From the NCBI GenBank assembly GCA_002311665.1, contig DBYX01000021.1:14639-78638 (forward strand): a DNA stretch of 64,000 bases, written 5' to 3'. The notes below the pieces were generated by a model. That model had not been told where the DNA came from. It made no database searches and worked only from the letters and a program-made list of their open reading frames with translations. This DNA comes from Lachnoclostridium sp. UBA1175 (lineage in GTDB: Bacteria > Bacillota > Clostridia > Lachnospirales > Lachnospiraceae). Shown one piece after another: positions 1-7,822 of this stretch. Position numbers and translations under genes: made by a program. Numbering within the stretch: position 1 is the stretch's first letter; every line of letters begins with the position of its first letter.

Positions 1-234
1 GGCGGTACCGGACGTACCCTTCACCCGGACAACATGGCAGCGGGTCCTGCATCCTACGGTTTCACTGATACGCTCGGCCGTATGCACAGTGATGCGCAGT
101 TCGCAGGTTCCTCCTCTGTTCCGGCTCACGTTGAGATGATGGGTCTGATCGGTATGGGCAACAACCCGATGGTAGGTGCGACGGTTGCCGTTGCAGTTGC
201 GATCGAGGAGGCAGCTACCGCAGGTAACTTCTAA
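1..234 (+). CDS. C-terminal fragment of an unidentified protein
   Basis: This is the last 77 codons of a gene that begins before the window. The frame is open from base 1 and stops at TAA 232-234. The visible tail is rich in Gly, Ala and Met, with the segments GRTLHPDNMAAGPASYGF and GMGNNPMVGATVAVAVA, so it looks like a soluble enzyme. It may belong to a thiolase-like component of the glycine/betaine reductase complex C group. That is a weak impression from the tail alone, so I leave the product open. A strong hairpin terminator follows 26 bp downstream, so this gene ends its transcription unit. Confidence 0.5.
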   Translation, partial: GGTGRTLHPDNMAAGPASYGFTDTLGRMHSDAQFAGSSSVPAHVEMMGLIGMGNNPMVGATVAVAVAIEEAATAGNF

Positions 235-260
235 TCGGAAATTACGGTTTGACAGAAAAA

Positions 261-298
261 AAATATGACCACCGGTTTTGGCCGGTGGTCATATTTTC
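261..298. terminator. Bidirectional rho-independent terminator
   Basis: A perfect 15-bp inverted repeat (261-275 paired with 282-296) has a 6-base loop TTTTGG. A-run sequence lies on the left and T-run sequence on the right. It lies just after the first gene's stop codon, so it should end that transcript. It can also act on the opposite strand. Confidence 0.9.
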
Positions 299-439
299 GT
301 ATTGCATAAGGGGTATGCAATATATATAGATAACACTTTCCTGTTTTGGTCGGCTTTATCTCCGACTGAGACTATCATACAACATTTTCAGAAGAATATT
401 GCGTTTCTTACAAAAAAGCAAGATAAACCGAAACAAAAC

Positions 440-468
440 GCGGAGCGTCGACTCATGCGACGCTCCGC
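440..468 (-). terminator. Rho-independent terminator of the beta-helix transferase gene
   Basis: An 11-bp perfect stem (440-450 with 458-468) has a 7-base loop. On the minus strand it is followed by GTTTTGTTT. It lies 52 bp beyond the stop codon of the minus-strand gene at 521. Plus-strand reading also ends in a short T-run, so it may work both ways. Nothing else is evident between 299 and 439. Confidence 0.85.
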
Positions 469-520
469 ATTGTTTTTCTTGTTTGTACACTTCCCGATCG
501 GAGGTTGCGATGCTCTTCGA

Positions 521-1192
521 TCAGTCTTCGTCCTTCGTAACGATATTGCCGGCTTCCTTGTAAATGCTGTTCGCCGGCACCACGCCGCGCACGGAGCTCA
601 GCGGGTAAACATTGGAGTCATGTCCGATGATCGTTCCGGGGTTGAGCACGGAGCCACAGCCGACTTCCACGCGGTCTCCGAGGATCGCGCCGACTTTCTT
701 GCGTCCGGTCTCGATCTTCTCACCCTCATTCTTGACCACGACAAGCTTCTTGTCGGACTTCACGTTTGATGTGAGTGATGCGGCGCCCATATGCGCTTTG
801 AAACCGAGGATAGAGTCGCCGACATAATTGTAATGCGGTACCTGTACCTTGTCAAAAAGGATTACGTTCTTCAGCTCCGTGGAGTTGCCTACGACTGCAC
901 CGTCACCGACAAGCACATCGCCGCGGATGAAAGCGCTCTGGCGCACTTCCGTTCCCTTACCGATGATGCAGGGGCCGTTGATGGAAGCGGTCTTTGCGAT
1001 CTTCGCATCCTTTGCGATCCAGATGTCCTCCGCAGGATGATCGAACTCATCGAGCGAGAGCGTCGCGCCGATCGCAAGGATCGTGTCGTGGATTTTCCCG
1101 AGAGCTTCCCACGGGTACGTACAGCCCTCGAGCATCTCTCTCGCGAGAGTCGGGTAAGGTGCCTCAAACAGTGCCTTGATTGTAATGTCCAT
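521..1192 (-). CDS. Left-handed beta-helix acyl/nucleotidyl transferase-like protein (GlmU C-terminal type)
   Basis: This 223-residue cytoplasmic protein has the hexapeptide-repeat pattern of a left-handed beta-helix from about residue 55 to 210: IAKDAKIAKTASINGPCIIG, then VLVGDGAVVGNST and VGCGSVLNPGTIIG. The arrangement resembles the C-terminal acetyltransferase half of GlmU or glucose-1-phosphate thymidylyltransferase-like proteins. There is no N-terminal nucleotidyltransferase domain, so this is a stand-alone transferase. The acceptor and acyl donor cannot be read from the sequence. The start ATG at 1192 has an SD GGAGG seven bases upstream. It lies downstream of serS but is separated from it by a hairpin. 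Confidence 0.8.
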   Translation of the reverse strand: MDITIKALFEAPYPTLAREMLEGCTYPWEALGKIHDTILAIGATLSLDEFDHPAEDIWIAKDAKIAKTASINGPCIIGKGTEVRQSAFIRGDVLVGDGAVVGNSTELKNVILFDKVQVPHYNYVGDSILGFKAHMGAASLTSNVKSDKKLVVVKNEGEKIETGRKKVGAILGDRVEVGCGSVLNPGTIIGHDSNVYPLSSVRGVVPANSIYKEAGNIVTKDED

Positions 1193-1252
1193 ATGTATTC
1201 CTCCGCTTTGTTATGCGACAGTCGCATTAATATGCTGCCGCTAGAATATAAA

Positions 1253-1284
1253 ACGCGCGCCACAGAGTTTACCCTGCGGCGCGT
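1253..1284 (-). terminator. Probable terminator after serS
   Basis: An imperfect GC-rich hairpin, with arms ACGCGCCGCAG and CTGTGGCGCGCGT on the minus strand, is followed by TTTATATTC. It lies 12 bp beyond the serS stop codon. Confidence 0.6.
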
Positions 1285-1295
1285 CGGATCCGGTA

Positions 1296-2579
1296 TTACT
1301 CCGTGATCTTCTCCTGGCCGCCCATATAAGGCCGCAAAGCCTCGGGGATGCGTATGGAACCGTCCGCCTGCAGATTGTTCTCAAGGAACGCGATCAGCAT
1401 ACGCGGAGGCGCTACCACGGTGTTGTTCAATGTATGCGCAAAATACTTGTTGCCGTTCTCTCCGTTCACACGGATCTTCAGACGTCTCGCCTGTGCATCG
1501 CCGAGATTAGAGCAGCTGCCCACCTCGAAGTACTTCTTCTGTCGAGGCGACCATGCTTCCACGTCACAGCTCTTCACTTTCAGGTCGGCGAGGTCACCGG
1601 AGCAGCATTCAAGCGTGCGCACCGGAATGTCGAGCGTGCGGAAGAAATCAACCGTGTTCTTCCACAGCTTCTCATACCACATCATACTGTCTTCCGGCTT
1701 GCAGACTACGATCATCTCCTGCTTCTCGAACTGATGGATGCGGTATACGCCGCGCTCCTCGATGCCGTGAGCACCCTTCTCCTTGCGGAAGCAGGGGGAA
1801 TAACTCGTGAGCGTGTAAGGAAGCTCGGACTCCTGAAGGATCTGGTCGATGAAGCTTCCGATCATTGAGTGCTCGCTCGTACCGATCAGATAGAGGTCTT
1901 CACCCTCGATCTTGTACATCATATTCTCCATCTCGGTGAAGCTCATAACGCCTGTCACGACGTCGCTGCGGATCATAAACGGCGGTACATAGTATGTGAA
2001 CCCGCGGCCGATCATAAAGTCACGCGCGTACGAAAGCACGGCGCTGTGAAGGCGTGCGATGTCGCCCTTAAGGTAATAAAAACCGTTGCCTGCTACACGT
2101 CTTGCGGCATCGAGGTCAATGCCGTGCAGGCGCTCCATAATATCGGTGTGATAAGGGATCTCGAAATCGGGAACAACAGGTTCGCCGAAACGCTCATTTT
2201 CCACATTCTCCGAATCATCCTTGCCGATCGGAACCGAAGCGTCGATAATGTTCGGGATGACCATCATGCGCTTGCGGATCTCCTCCGTAAGCTCGGTCTC
2301 CTGCATCTCAAGCTCTGCAAGATGCTCCGAGAACTCGGTAACCTGTTTCTTAAGCGCCTCCGCCTCCTCACGCTGTCCCTTTGCCATCAGACCGCCGATC
2401 TGCTTGCTGATGGTGTTTCTCTTGCTGCGAAGATCATCCGCCTCCTGCTTTGCGGCACGGCTCTTCGCGTCAAGCTCGATCACTTCGTCGACAAGGGGAA
2501 GCTTCTGATCCTGAAACTTGTTGCGGATGTTCTGTTTTACAATCTCGGGATTCTCCCGGACAAACTTAAGGTCAAGCAT
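1296..2579 (-). CDS. serS: Seryl-tRNA synthetase
   Basis: SerRS, 427 residues and full length for the family, charges tRNA-Ser with serine in the cytoplasm. The start MLDLKFVRENPEIVKQNI is typical. Residues about 30-105 form the antiparallel coiled-coil arm rich in Lys/Glu that grips the tRNA. The class II core follows with motif 2 CFRKEKGAHGIEERGVYRIH and the C-terminal motif 3 region LNNTVVAPPRMLIAFLEN. No T-box leader is visible upstream; the gap to the next gene is only 68 bp. The start has a modest SD (AAGG). Identity is certain. Confidence 0.97.
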   Translation of the reverse strand: MLDLKFVRENPEIVKQNIRNKFQDQKLPLVDEVIELDAKSRAAKQEADDLRSKRNTISKQIGGLMAKGQREEAEALKKQVTEFSEHLAELEMQETELTEEIRKRMMVIPNIIDASVPIGKDDSENVENERFGEPVVPDFEIPYHTDIMERLHGIDLDAARRVAGNGFYYLKGDIARLHSAVLSYARDFMIGRGFTYYVPPFMIRSDVVTGVMSFTEMENMMYKIEGEDLYLIGTSEHSMIGSFIDQILQESELPYTLTSYSPCFRKEKGAHGIEERGVYRIHQFEKQEMIVVCKPEDSMMWYEKLWKNTVDFFRTLDIPVRTLECCSGDLADLKVKSCDVEAWSPRQKKYFEVGSCSNLGDAQARRLKIRVNGENGNKYFAHTLNNTVVAPPRMLIAFLENNLQADGSIRIPEALRPYMGGQEKITE

Positions 2580-2647
2580 TCAATGCCTTCTTTCCGCGTA
2601 TTACACGCTTTATATAATCATTCTTTTTCAATGTAAACCCCGCATTA

Positions 2648-3739
2648 TTACGCCATCGGCGTTCCCATCGGCGTCCCGTTGCTCTCGGCTCCCTCGTACT
2701 TGCTCAGAAGCTCGTCGATGTCCTCCTGCGTGTTCAGCACCTGGCTGAATGCGAAGGAGTACTTCTTGCCCTTGGACTCCATATAGCGGTAAGCGATCAT
2801 GAACGTCGTCTCGTCGAAGTTCGTGAGATACTTCTCATTGATGCGGCGGATCGCCTGGTCGATCGTGAGATCACCGTCACTGCACACGTCGGAAAATACC
2901 GTATTAAACGCGTCGTACACGATGCGCTCCTGCATCGCGAAATCCGAGGAGATGTTCTGCTGCTGGAACGCGTACAGATACACCTTCAGCCACGGGTTCA
3001 TCGACGCGTACCACGCGTACACCGTGTCGTACTTCTGGTTCATATAGCAAATCTCACGTGCCCAGCCGGACGAGAGGTAGGAAGCGTCGACAATGCGCTT
3101 GATCTCACGGTCGGTGAGGTAGAGATTGTATTTGTCGCTGAACTTCTTGACGATCTTCGTTCTCTTCTTCTCCGCGGAAGGAAGACCGTAAGAGTTCGGC
3201 TTCTGATTGTTGTAAATGCCCGAGTAATTGATCGCGTTGTTGTACGCGTTCGTCATATTGCGTGCCTGGTCCTGATAGGACGGCGAGTTCGTTCCCGCCA
3301 CGGGCGTGGGACGTGTCATATATCCGGTGTAATACGTGCCTCCGTTCGGGGCCGGATTGTAGCCGCCGGGCCGCGAGTAGTTGGTCGCCGCATTCGGGTT
3401 CATACCCGTACGGTAATTGTTCACGGTGTTTCCGTACGGTGAAGAACCGGAAGCGCCGCCGGTGTTGGCGTTTCGATATACATTAGGCATATTGCTGTTA
3501 TACATATTGCGATTCCCCTGCCTGTTGTTCGTGTTTTTATTCCTGGAAGCACTCGTGAGCGCCCACAGGATCAAAGCCGCAGGAAGAAGTCCGGACATTG
3601 CCAGAATGACAATGCCGATGATCTTGCCTACGCCCGGATTATTGCGATTTCGATTTACTTGACCGCTTTTCTTCAGTACCGCGGAAAGGATCATGAAGAA
3701 AATGATGATTCCTAATACAGACACAAAAGCCTCCATCAC
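2648..3739 (-). CDS. Membrane-anchored protein with Asn/Gly/Tyr-rich linker, function unknown
   Basis: A 363-residue protein I do not recognise. The N-terminus has two hydrophobic segments (about 5-22 and 38-62), separated by a short basic Asn/Arg stretch. Residues about 65-180 are low complexity, rich in Asn, Gly, Tyr, Thr and Pro, and probably disordered. The C-terminal 170 residues (from SAEKKRTKIVKKFSDKYN) are a charged helical domain. Such anchor-linker-domain layouts often scaffold proteins at the membrane; that is inference only. It is preceded by its own sigma-A promoter (3766-3794) and lies 68 bp upstream of serS on the same strand, so serS may be read from the same transcript. Confidence 0.75.
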   Translation of the reverse strand: MMEAFVSVLGIIIFFMILSAVLKKSGQVNRNRNNPGVGKIIGIVILAMSGLLPAALILWALTSASRNKNTNNRQGNRNMYNSNMPNVYRNANTGGASGSSPYGNTVNNYRTGMNPNAATNYSRPGGYNPAPNGGTYYTGYMTRPTPVAGTNSPSYQDQARNMTNAYNNAINYSGIYNNQKPNSYGLPSAEKKRTKIVKKFSDKYNLYLTDREIKRIVDASYLSSGWAREICYMNQKYDTVYAWYASMNPWLKVYLYAFQQQNISSDFAMQERIVYDAFNTVFSDVCSDGDLTIDQAIRRINEKYLTNFDETTFMIAYRYMESKGKKYSFAFSQVLNTQEDIDELLSKYEGAESNGTPMGTPMA

Positions 3740-3765
3740 GAGAATGCTCGTTAAAAGTTCAGATT

Positions 3766-3794
3766 ATTATACAATATTTCGCGCCGTTCCGCAA
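3766..3794 (-). promoter_or_regulatory. Sigma-A promoter for the Asn-rich membrane protein (and perhaps serS)
   Basis: On the minus strand, -35 TTGCGG (3789-3794) and a perfect -10 TATAAT (3766-3771) are separated by 17 bp. It lies 27 bp upstream of the start codon at 3739. Confidence 0.75.
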
Positions 3795-3832
3795 CCGTCC
3801 CCCGAAAAAAGTGCGGCGCGCGACAGTGTCTC

Positions 3833-4609
3833 TCATCTGTTGTAAGTATCCACAAGTTCGCGGTAGGACATCTGTCCGCCGAACAGATCAAGTGCGCTTC
3901 CCACGGTGAAATCAATGCGCCCGTGGCTCACTTCGCGGAAGCGCTCGATCGCCTTCCAGCTGTGGATGCCGCCCGCGTATGTCACCGGATTGCCGTCATA
4001 ATCCGAGAGCATCGCGACAAGTTCCTCCTCCATACCGTTGCGCTTCCCCTCGGAGTCCACTCCGTGGATCAGAAACTCCGCGCAGAACGGCTCCAGCATC
4101 CCGAGAAGTTCCGGTGTTACCGCAAGCTTCGTAAAATGCTGCCACCGGTCCGTGACAACCGTGTACGTATCGTATCTTCTGCGGCAACTTAAGTCGATCA
4201 CGATGCGTTCCTTGCCGATCGTGTCGGCGAGTTTGAAGAGCCTGTCGACGCAGAACTCTCCGTCGCGGAACAGAAACGTCGTCACGATGACCTGGGAAGC
4301 GCCCTTCTCAAGGAACATCGGCGCATTTTTCGCTGTAACGCCTCCGCCGATCTGCATTCCACCCGGATAAGCCTCAAGTGCATCGAGCCCTTGCGCGAGC
4401 GTCTCCTCGTAATATGGGCTATCCTTCTTGTTCAGAAGGATCACGTGTCCTCCGGTGATCTTGTCCTCGCGATATAAACCGGCATAATAAGACGCAGGCT
4501 GTTCGGACACAAAATTCTCATCCGCGCGGTTGCCGGTATCCTGCAGACTTCCGCCGACGATCTGCTTCACTCTGCCGTTGTGAATGTCGATGCAAGGTCG
4601 AAACCTCAT
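3833..4609 (-). CDS. hisA: Phosphoribosylformimino-AICAR-P isomerase, eukaryotic type
   Basis: This TIM-barrel isomerase of histidine biosynthesis converts ProFAR to PRFAR. At 258 residues it matches the fungal/plant HIS6 form rather than ordinary bacterial HisA: CIDIHNGRVKQIVGG at the N-terminus, FVSEQPASYYAGLYR, the phosphate-binding IGGGVTAKNAPMFLEKGAS, VIDLSCRRRYDTYTVVTDRW, EFLIHGVDSEGKRNGM and FTVGSALDLFGG. These segments align by eye with yeast His6. SD GGAGGGGG precedes the ATG at 4609. No other his gene is in the window, so it is detached from any his operon here. It is followed on the same strand only by the Asn-rich membrane gene, across a 93-bp gap. Confidence 0.93.
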   Translation of the reverse strand: MRFRPCIDIHNGRVKQIVGGSLQDTGNRADENFVSEQPASYYAGLYREDKITGGHVILLNKKDSPYYEETLAQGLDALEAYPGGMQIGGGVTAKNAPMFLEKGASQVIVTTFLFRDGEFCVDRLFKLADTIGKERIVIDLSCRRRYDTYTVVTDRWQHFTKLAVTPELLGMLEPFCAEFLIHGVDSEGKRNGMEEELVAMLSDYDGNPVTYAGGIHSWKAIERFREVSHGRIDFTVGSALDLFGGQMSYRELVDTYNR

Positions 4610-4663
4610 TGCTCCCCCTCCGTAAGCCCGATAGGCCTTTGCATTACCGTTGTTTCGATGCGG

Positions 4664-5143
4664 TTACTTGTGATACGGCTCCCCCGTGCTGATGCGGAAT
4701 GCCCGGTAGATCTGCTCGAGCAGTATGACACGCATCAACTGGTGCGGAAAAGTCATTTTCGAAAAACTCAGTTTATAGTCGCAGGCGGCAAGAACATCCT
4801 TTGAAAGCCCCAGCGACCCTCCGATAACAAACCGGATATGGCTCACTCCGCTGACGCACAGCTCGTCGATCTTCCCCGACAGTTCCTCCGACGAAAGATT
4901 CCTTCCGTCGATCGCGAGCGCCACATTGTACGCCTCGGGCTTCATCGCTTTCAGAAGTCTCTCGCCCTCAATCTGCTTGATCTTCGCCTCCTCTGCGGCA
5001 GATGCGCCGTCCGGCGTTTTCTCGTCCGCCACCTCGGTGATCTGAAGCTCCGCGTAGCGCGACAACCGCTTCGAGTACTCCGCGATCGCCTCGCGCAGAT
5101 AGGATTCTTTGATTTTCCCGACACAAAGGATCGTTATCTTCAT
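4664..5143 (-). CDS. rlmH: 23S rRNA (pseudouridine-1915-N3) methyltransferase
   Basis: RlmH is a SPOUT-fold methyltransferase that modifies pseudouridine 1915 in helix 69 of 23S rRNA on assembled ribosomes. It is 159 residues, the normal length. Diagnostic segments are MKITILCVGKIKESYL at the start, LAIDGRNLSSEE, the SAM-knot FVIGGSLGLSKDVL, and the C-terminal MTFPHQLMRVILLEQIYRAF ending in HK. SD GGAGAG lies upstream. It sits 18 bp downstream of the CBS-domain gene and is probably co-transcribed with it. Confidence 0.97.
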   Translation of the reverse strand: MKITILCVGKIKESYLREAIAEYSKRLSRYAELQITEVADEKTPDGASAAEEAKIKQIEGERLLKAMKPEAYNVALAIDGRNLSSEELSGKIDELCVSGVSHIRFVIGGSLGLSKDVLAACDYKLSFSKMTFPHQLMRVILLEQIYRAFRISTGEPYHK

Positions 5144-5161
5144 TGCGTTATCTCTCCGGGA

Positions 5162-6037
5162 TCACTCTTCCCCGTTCTGAGTCTCCCCTTCATCCTCCGA
5201 CGTCTCCGCCTTCTTCACCGCAACGCTTTCAATGCGGCGGTTTTCGCAGTGTATGATGCGGAAAATCCAGTCTCCGTAGCGGATTTCCCCGCTCTCACCG
5301 TCCTCCGGGATGTGTCCGAGGCGCGAGACCAGAATACCGTTCAGTGTCTCGAAGTTCTCCTCGTCCTCCTCTGAAAAATCGATATTGATCAGTTCCTTGA
5401 GTTCCTCGACGGGGATGCTTCCGTTCACAATGAGTTCATCGCCCGACTGTGTGGCGCCCTCGTCCTCCTCGTCGTACTCATCGAGGATATCTCCTACGAT
5501 CTCCTCCAGAATGTCCTCCATCGCGACGATGCCGGCCGTCTGACCGTACTCATCGATCACGATCGCCATATGAATCTTCTTCGACTGCATCTCCCCGAAG
5601 AGCGCGTCGATCGGCATCGTCTCGGGAACGTTGAACGGCTCCCTCGCGACCTTCATAAGCGGCGCGTTCTTATCTCCCTCAAGATACTCGAGAATGACAT
5701 CCTTCAGGTACAGAATGCCTACGATATTGTCAAGATTCTCCTCGTAAAGCGGATATCTCGAGTAGTTCGAGTGGAGCATGCTGTGGATCACTTCCTCGAG
5801 CGTGTCCTCCACGGAAAATGCCTCGATCTTCGTCCGGTTGGTCATGATATCCTTGGCCTGCGTCTCGGAGAACTCCATGATGTTGGAGATCATCTCCGCC
5901 TCATCCTCCTCGATCGCGCCCTGGTCCTTGTAATCATTGACCAGCGACAGCAGTTCCTCGTCGTAATCCTCTTCGTTTTTCTTGCCCCACCAGCTGCGAA
6001 GCAGACTGCCGAGACCTCGTTTGCCGGGTTCCCCCAT
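5162..6037 (-). CDS. CorC/HlyC-like CBS-pair protein lacking a DUF21 membrane domain
   Basis: A 291-residue cytoplasmic protein. Residues about 60-185 carry a tandem CBS pair (KDIMTNRTKIEAFSVEDTLE and HMAIVIDEYGQTAGIVAMED), a nucleotide/Mg-sensing module. Residues about 205-275 are the CorC_HlyC transporter-associated domain (GDELIVNGSIPVEELKELI through LGHIPEDGE). The family is linked to Mg/Co efflux and was once called hemolysin. The usual N-terminal four-helix DUF21 membrane domain is absent, as in CorC itself, so it would need a membrane partner. The C-terminus is acidic. It is upstream of rlmH with an 18-bp gap. Confidence 0.9.
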   Translation of the reverse strand: MGEPGKRGLGSLLRSWWGKKNEEDYDEELLSLVNDYKDQGAIEEDEAEMISNIMEFSETQAKDIMTNRTKIEAFSVEDTLEEVIHSMLHSNYSRYPLYEENLDNIVGILYLKDVILEYLEGDKNAPLMKVAREPFNVPETMPIDALFGEMQSKKIHMAIVIDEYGQTAGIVAMEDILEEIVGDILDEYDEEDEGATQSGDELIVNGSIPVEELKELINIDFSEEDEENFETLNGILVSRLGHIPEDGESGEIRYGDWIFRIIHCENRRIESVAVKKAETSEDEGETQNGEE

Positions 6038-6117
6038 TGACGTCTTCCATTCCTTTCAATGAAACCAGATGTTTCCTCATCCCGGGCAATTATCTACCCG
6101 CCCGGGTAACGCTTATA

Positions 6118-7698
6118 TTATTCTCTCTCCTCAACCGCGCACGTCGCACCGAATGCTCTCGGAAGATAACGCACCAGATCACCTGCTTTCAGGCTTCTTC
6201 TGCCGATATCCTCCGCCGCAAGGTCCCCTGCCGTGCCGTGCAGCGCTACTGCGGCAGCCGCACACTCCGCGAGACTCATTGAGCCGTGTATGTACTCCAT
6301 GCTCATCGCTGCCGTGATGCCGGCGAGCACATCGCCGCTTCCCGCGGTTCCCATTCCGTCGTTGCCGGTCTCGTTGAACCTGATCACGCCGTCACCGATC
6401 ACGAGCGTGCATGCGTCCTTCATCACCAGCACAAGATCCGACTCCTCGTTCCACATACTCGCAAACTCGAGGCGTCTTTCCGCGATCTCCGAAGCGCTGA
6501 TCCCGAGCAATCTTCCCAGTTCTGCCATATGCGGTGTGAGAATGTATCGCTTCGGCAGTAACCGATTTAGGGATCGGATTCTTTCGGCAGGATCCGTGTC
6601 CGTCAGCCTTGATGCAATGATGTTGAGCGCATCCGCATCAAGCACGATCGCGTGGCCGTTCGCCTCCGTATTATTCCACTCCGACGCAACCGCAAGCACG
6701 CTGTCGAGAAGTTTCGCCGCTTCCCCGTCGGTGCCGAGCCCGGGTCCGATCAGGATCACGGACATCCCGCTCATCTCTTTCGCGGGGTTTTCGAAAAATC
6801 TCTCTCTTCCGCAGAACACTGCCTCCGGTACGGTGTGAAGCACCTCCGGAAGTATCGACGACGGCGTCACCAGTTTGCAAAGCCCGGCTCCGCTGCGGTA
6901 GCAGGCTTCCGTTGCCAGAAGCGCTGCGCCCGGTCCCGTCTCGCTTCCCGCGACGATCAAAATGCGTCCGAACGTCCCTTTGTGTCCCGCAGGGTCGCGC
7001 TCCGGCAGCACAGGAACACTCTTTATTCTTCTGTATTCACTCTTCGGCAGATATGTTGCAGGCACTCCAGCGTCAGCGAGCCTGACCTCTCCCGCATACT
7101 TTCTTCCGGGATACAGGATCAGTCCCGGTTTCATCGCGGAAAATGTCACTGTCACATCGGCCTTCACGGCCTCCCCGTGCACGATCCCGACCCCTGCGTC
7201 AATTCCCGAAGGAACATCGACGGAGACGATCCTCTGCCTTATGTTTTCTCTTCTCGTTTCGTTGATCTTACGCACCACGGATGCGATCTCCGGGCGAAGT
7301 TCACGGTTGATCCCGATGCCGAACAATCCGTCCAGAACGATATCGTATCCTGCGAGTGAGATATTCTCATCGATGGAACACACCCCTACCGGAAGGCCGG
7401 AACCGATTGTCTTCCCTCTCTGCGCGGAATACTTTCCCGTGGGAAGCTCCCACACGTCGACCGAATACCCTTTCTCCGCGAGAAATCTTGCTGCGGCCCA
7501 CGCGTCGGCACCATTGTTGCCGGGTCCCGCGAGCGCTGCGACCCTTCCGCCGTCCGCGATCTCACACACGACACTTACGAGCGCGCCTGCGGCTGTCTCG
7601 ATCAGTTCATCCTCCGAGACGACACCGTCGTTCATCGCGCCCCATTCGGCGTTCCGGAGCTGCCCCGGAGTGAGAATTCCGTCGGTCAAAAGAGCCAT
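6118..7698 (-). CDS. nnrDE: Bifunctional NAD(P)H-hydrate epimerase / ADP-dependent NAD(P)H-hydrate dehydratase
   Basis: This repairs damaged hydrated NADH and NADPH. The N-terminal half (about 1-210) is the YjeF_N epimerase with the GPGNNGADAWAAARF loop; the C-terminal half (about 225-520) is the ribokinase-like dehydratase with GSETGPGAALLATEACYRSG, GPGLGTDGEA and the GTAGSGDVLAGI anion hole. I place the start at ATG 7698 because GGAGGAA lies 8-10 bases upstream and the protein then begins at the usual MALLTDG. An upstream in-frame start at 7737 lacks such support. A perfect-consensus promoter lies 50 bp upstream. Confidence 0.95.
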   Translation of the reverse strand: MALLTDGILTPGQLRNAEWGAMNDGVVSEDELIETAAGALVSVVCEIADGGRVAALAGPGNNGADAWAAARFLAEKGYSVDVWELPTGKYSAQRGKTIGSGLPVGVCSIDENISLAGYDIVLDGLFGIGINRELRPEIASVVRKINETRRENIRQRIVSVDVPSGIDAGVGIVHGEAVKADVTVTFSAMKPGLILYPGRKYAGEVRLADAGVPATYLPKSEYRRIKSVPVLPERDPAGHKGTFGRILIVAGSETGPGAALLATEACYRSGAGLCKLVTPSSILPEVLHTVPEAVFCGRERFFENPAKEMSGMSVILIGPGLGTDGEAAKLLDSVLAVASEWNNTEANGHAIVLDADALNIIASRLTDTDPAERIRSLNRLLPKRYILTPHMAELGRLLGISASEIAERRLEFASMWNEESDLVLVMKDACTLVIGDGVIRFNETGNDGMGTAGSGDVLAGITAAMSMEYIHGSMSLAECAAAAVALHGTAGDLAAEDIGRRSLKAGDLVRYLPRAFGATCAVEERE

Positions 7699-7747
7699 CT
7701 TTTCACTTCCTCCGACAAGGTGCTTTCGCTTATACACACACAGAGTT

Positions 7748-7776
7748 ATTATACTCTAACGCTCTCCCGCTGTCAA
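7748..7776 (-). promoter_or_regulatory. Perfect-consensus sigma-A promoter for nnrDE
   Basis: On the minus strand, TTGACA (7771-7776), a 17-bp spacer and TATAAT (7748-7753). All twelve consensus bases match. It lies back-to-back with the plus-strand promoter of the ABC-F gene; the two -35 boxes are 10 bp apart. Confidence 0.9.
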
Positions 7777-7786
7777 CGATAGCGGG

Positions 7787-7815
7787 TTGCATTTTCCGCG
7801 CGTTCAGTGTATAGT
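7787..7815 (+). promoter_or_regulatory. Sigma-A promoter of the ABC-F gene, giving a leaderless or very short leader
   Basis: TTGCAT (7787-7792), a 17-bp spacer and TATAGT (7810-7815). Transcription should begin near 7822, almost exactly on the ATG at 7823. The -35 overlaps a copy of the recurrent 9-mer CATTTTCCG (7790-7798). Confidence 0.65.
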
Positions 7816-7822
7816 TAGTGGC

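Noticed and set aside
6080..6108. GC-rich CCCGGGC/GCCCGGG repeat as the nnrDE terminator
   Set aside because: There is a 7-bp inverted repeat but no T-run on the minus strand, so I cannot support termination.
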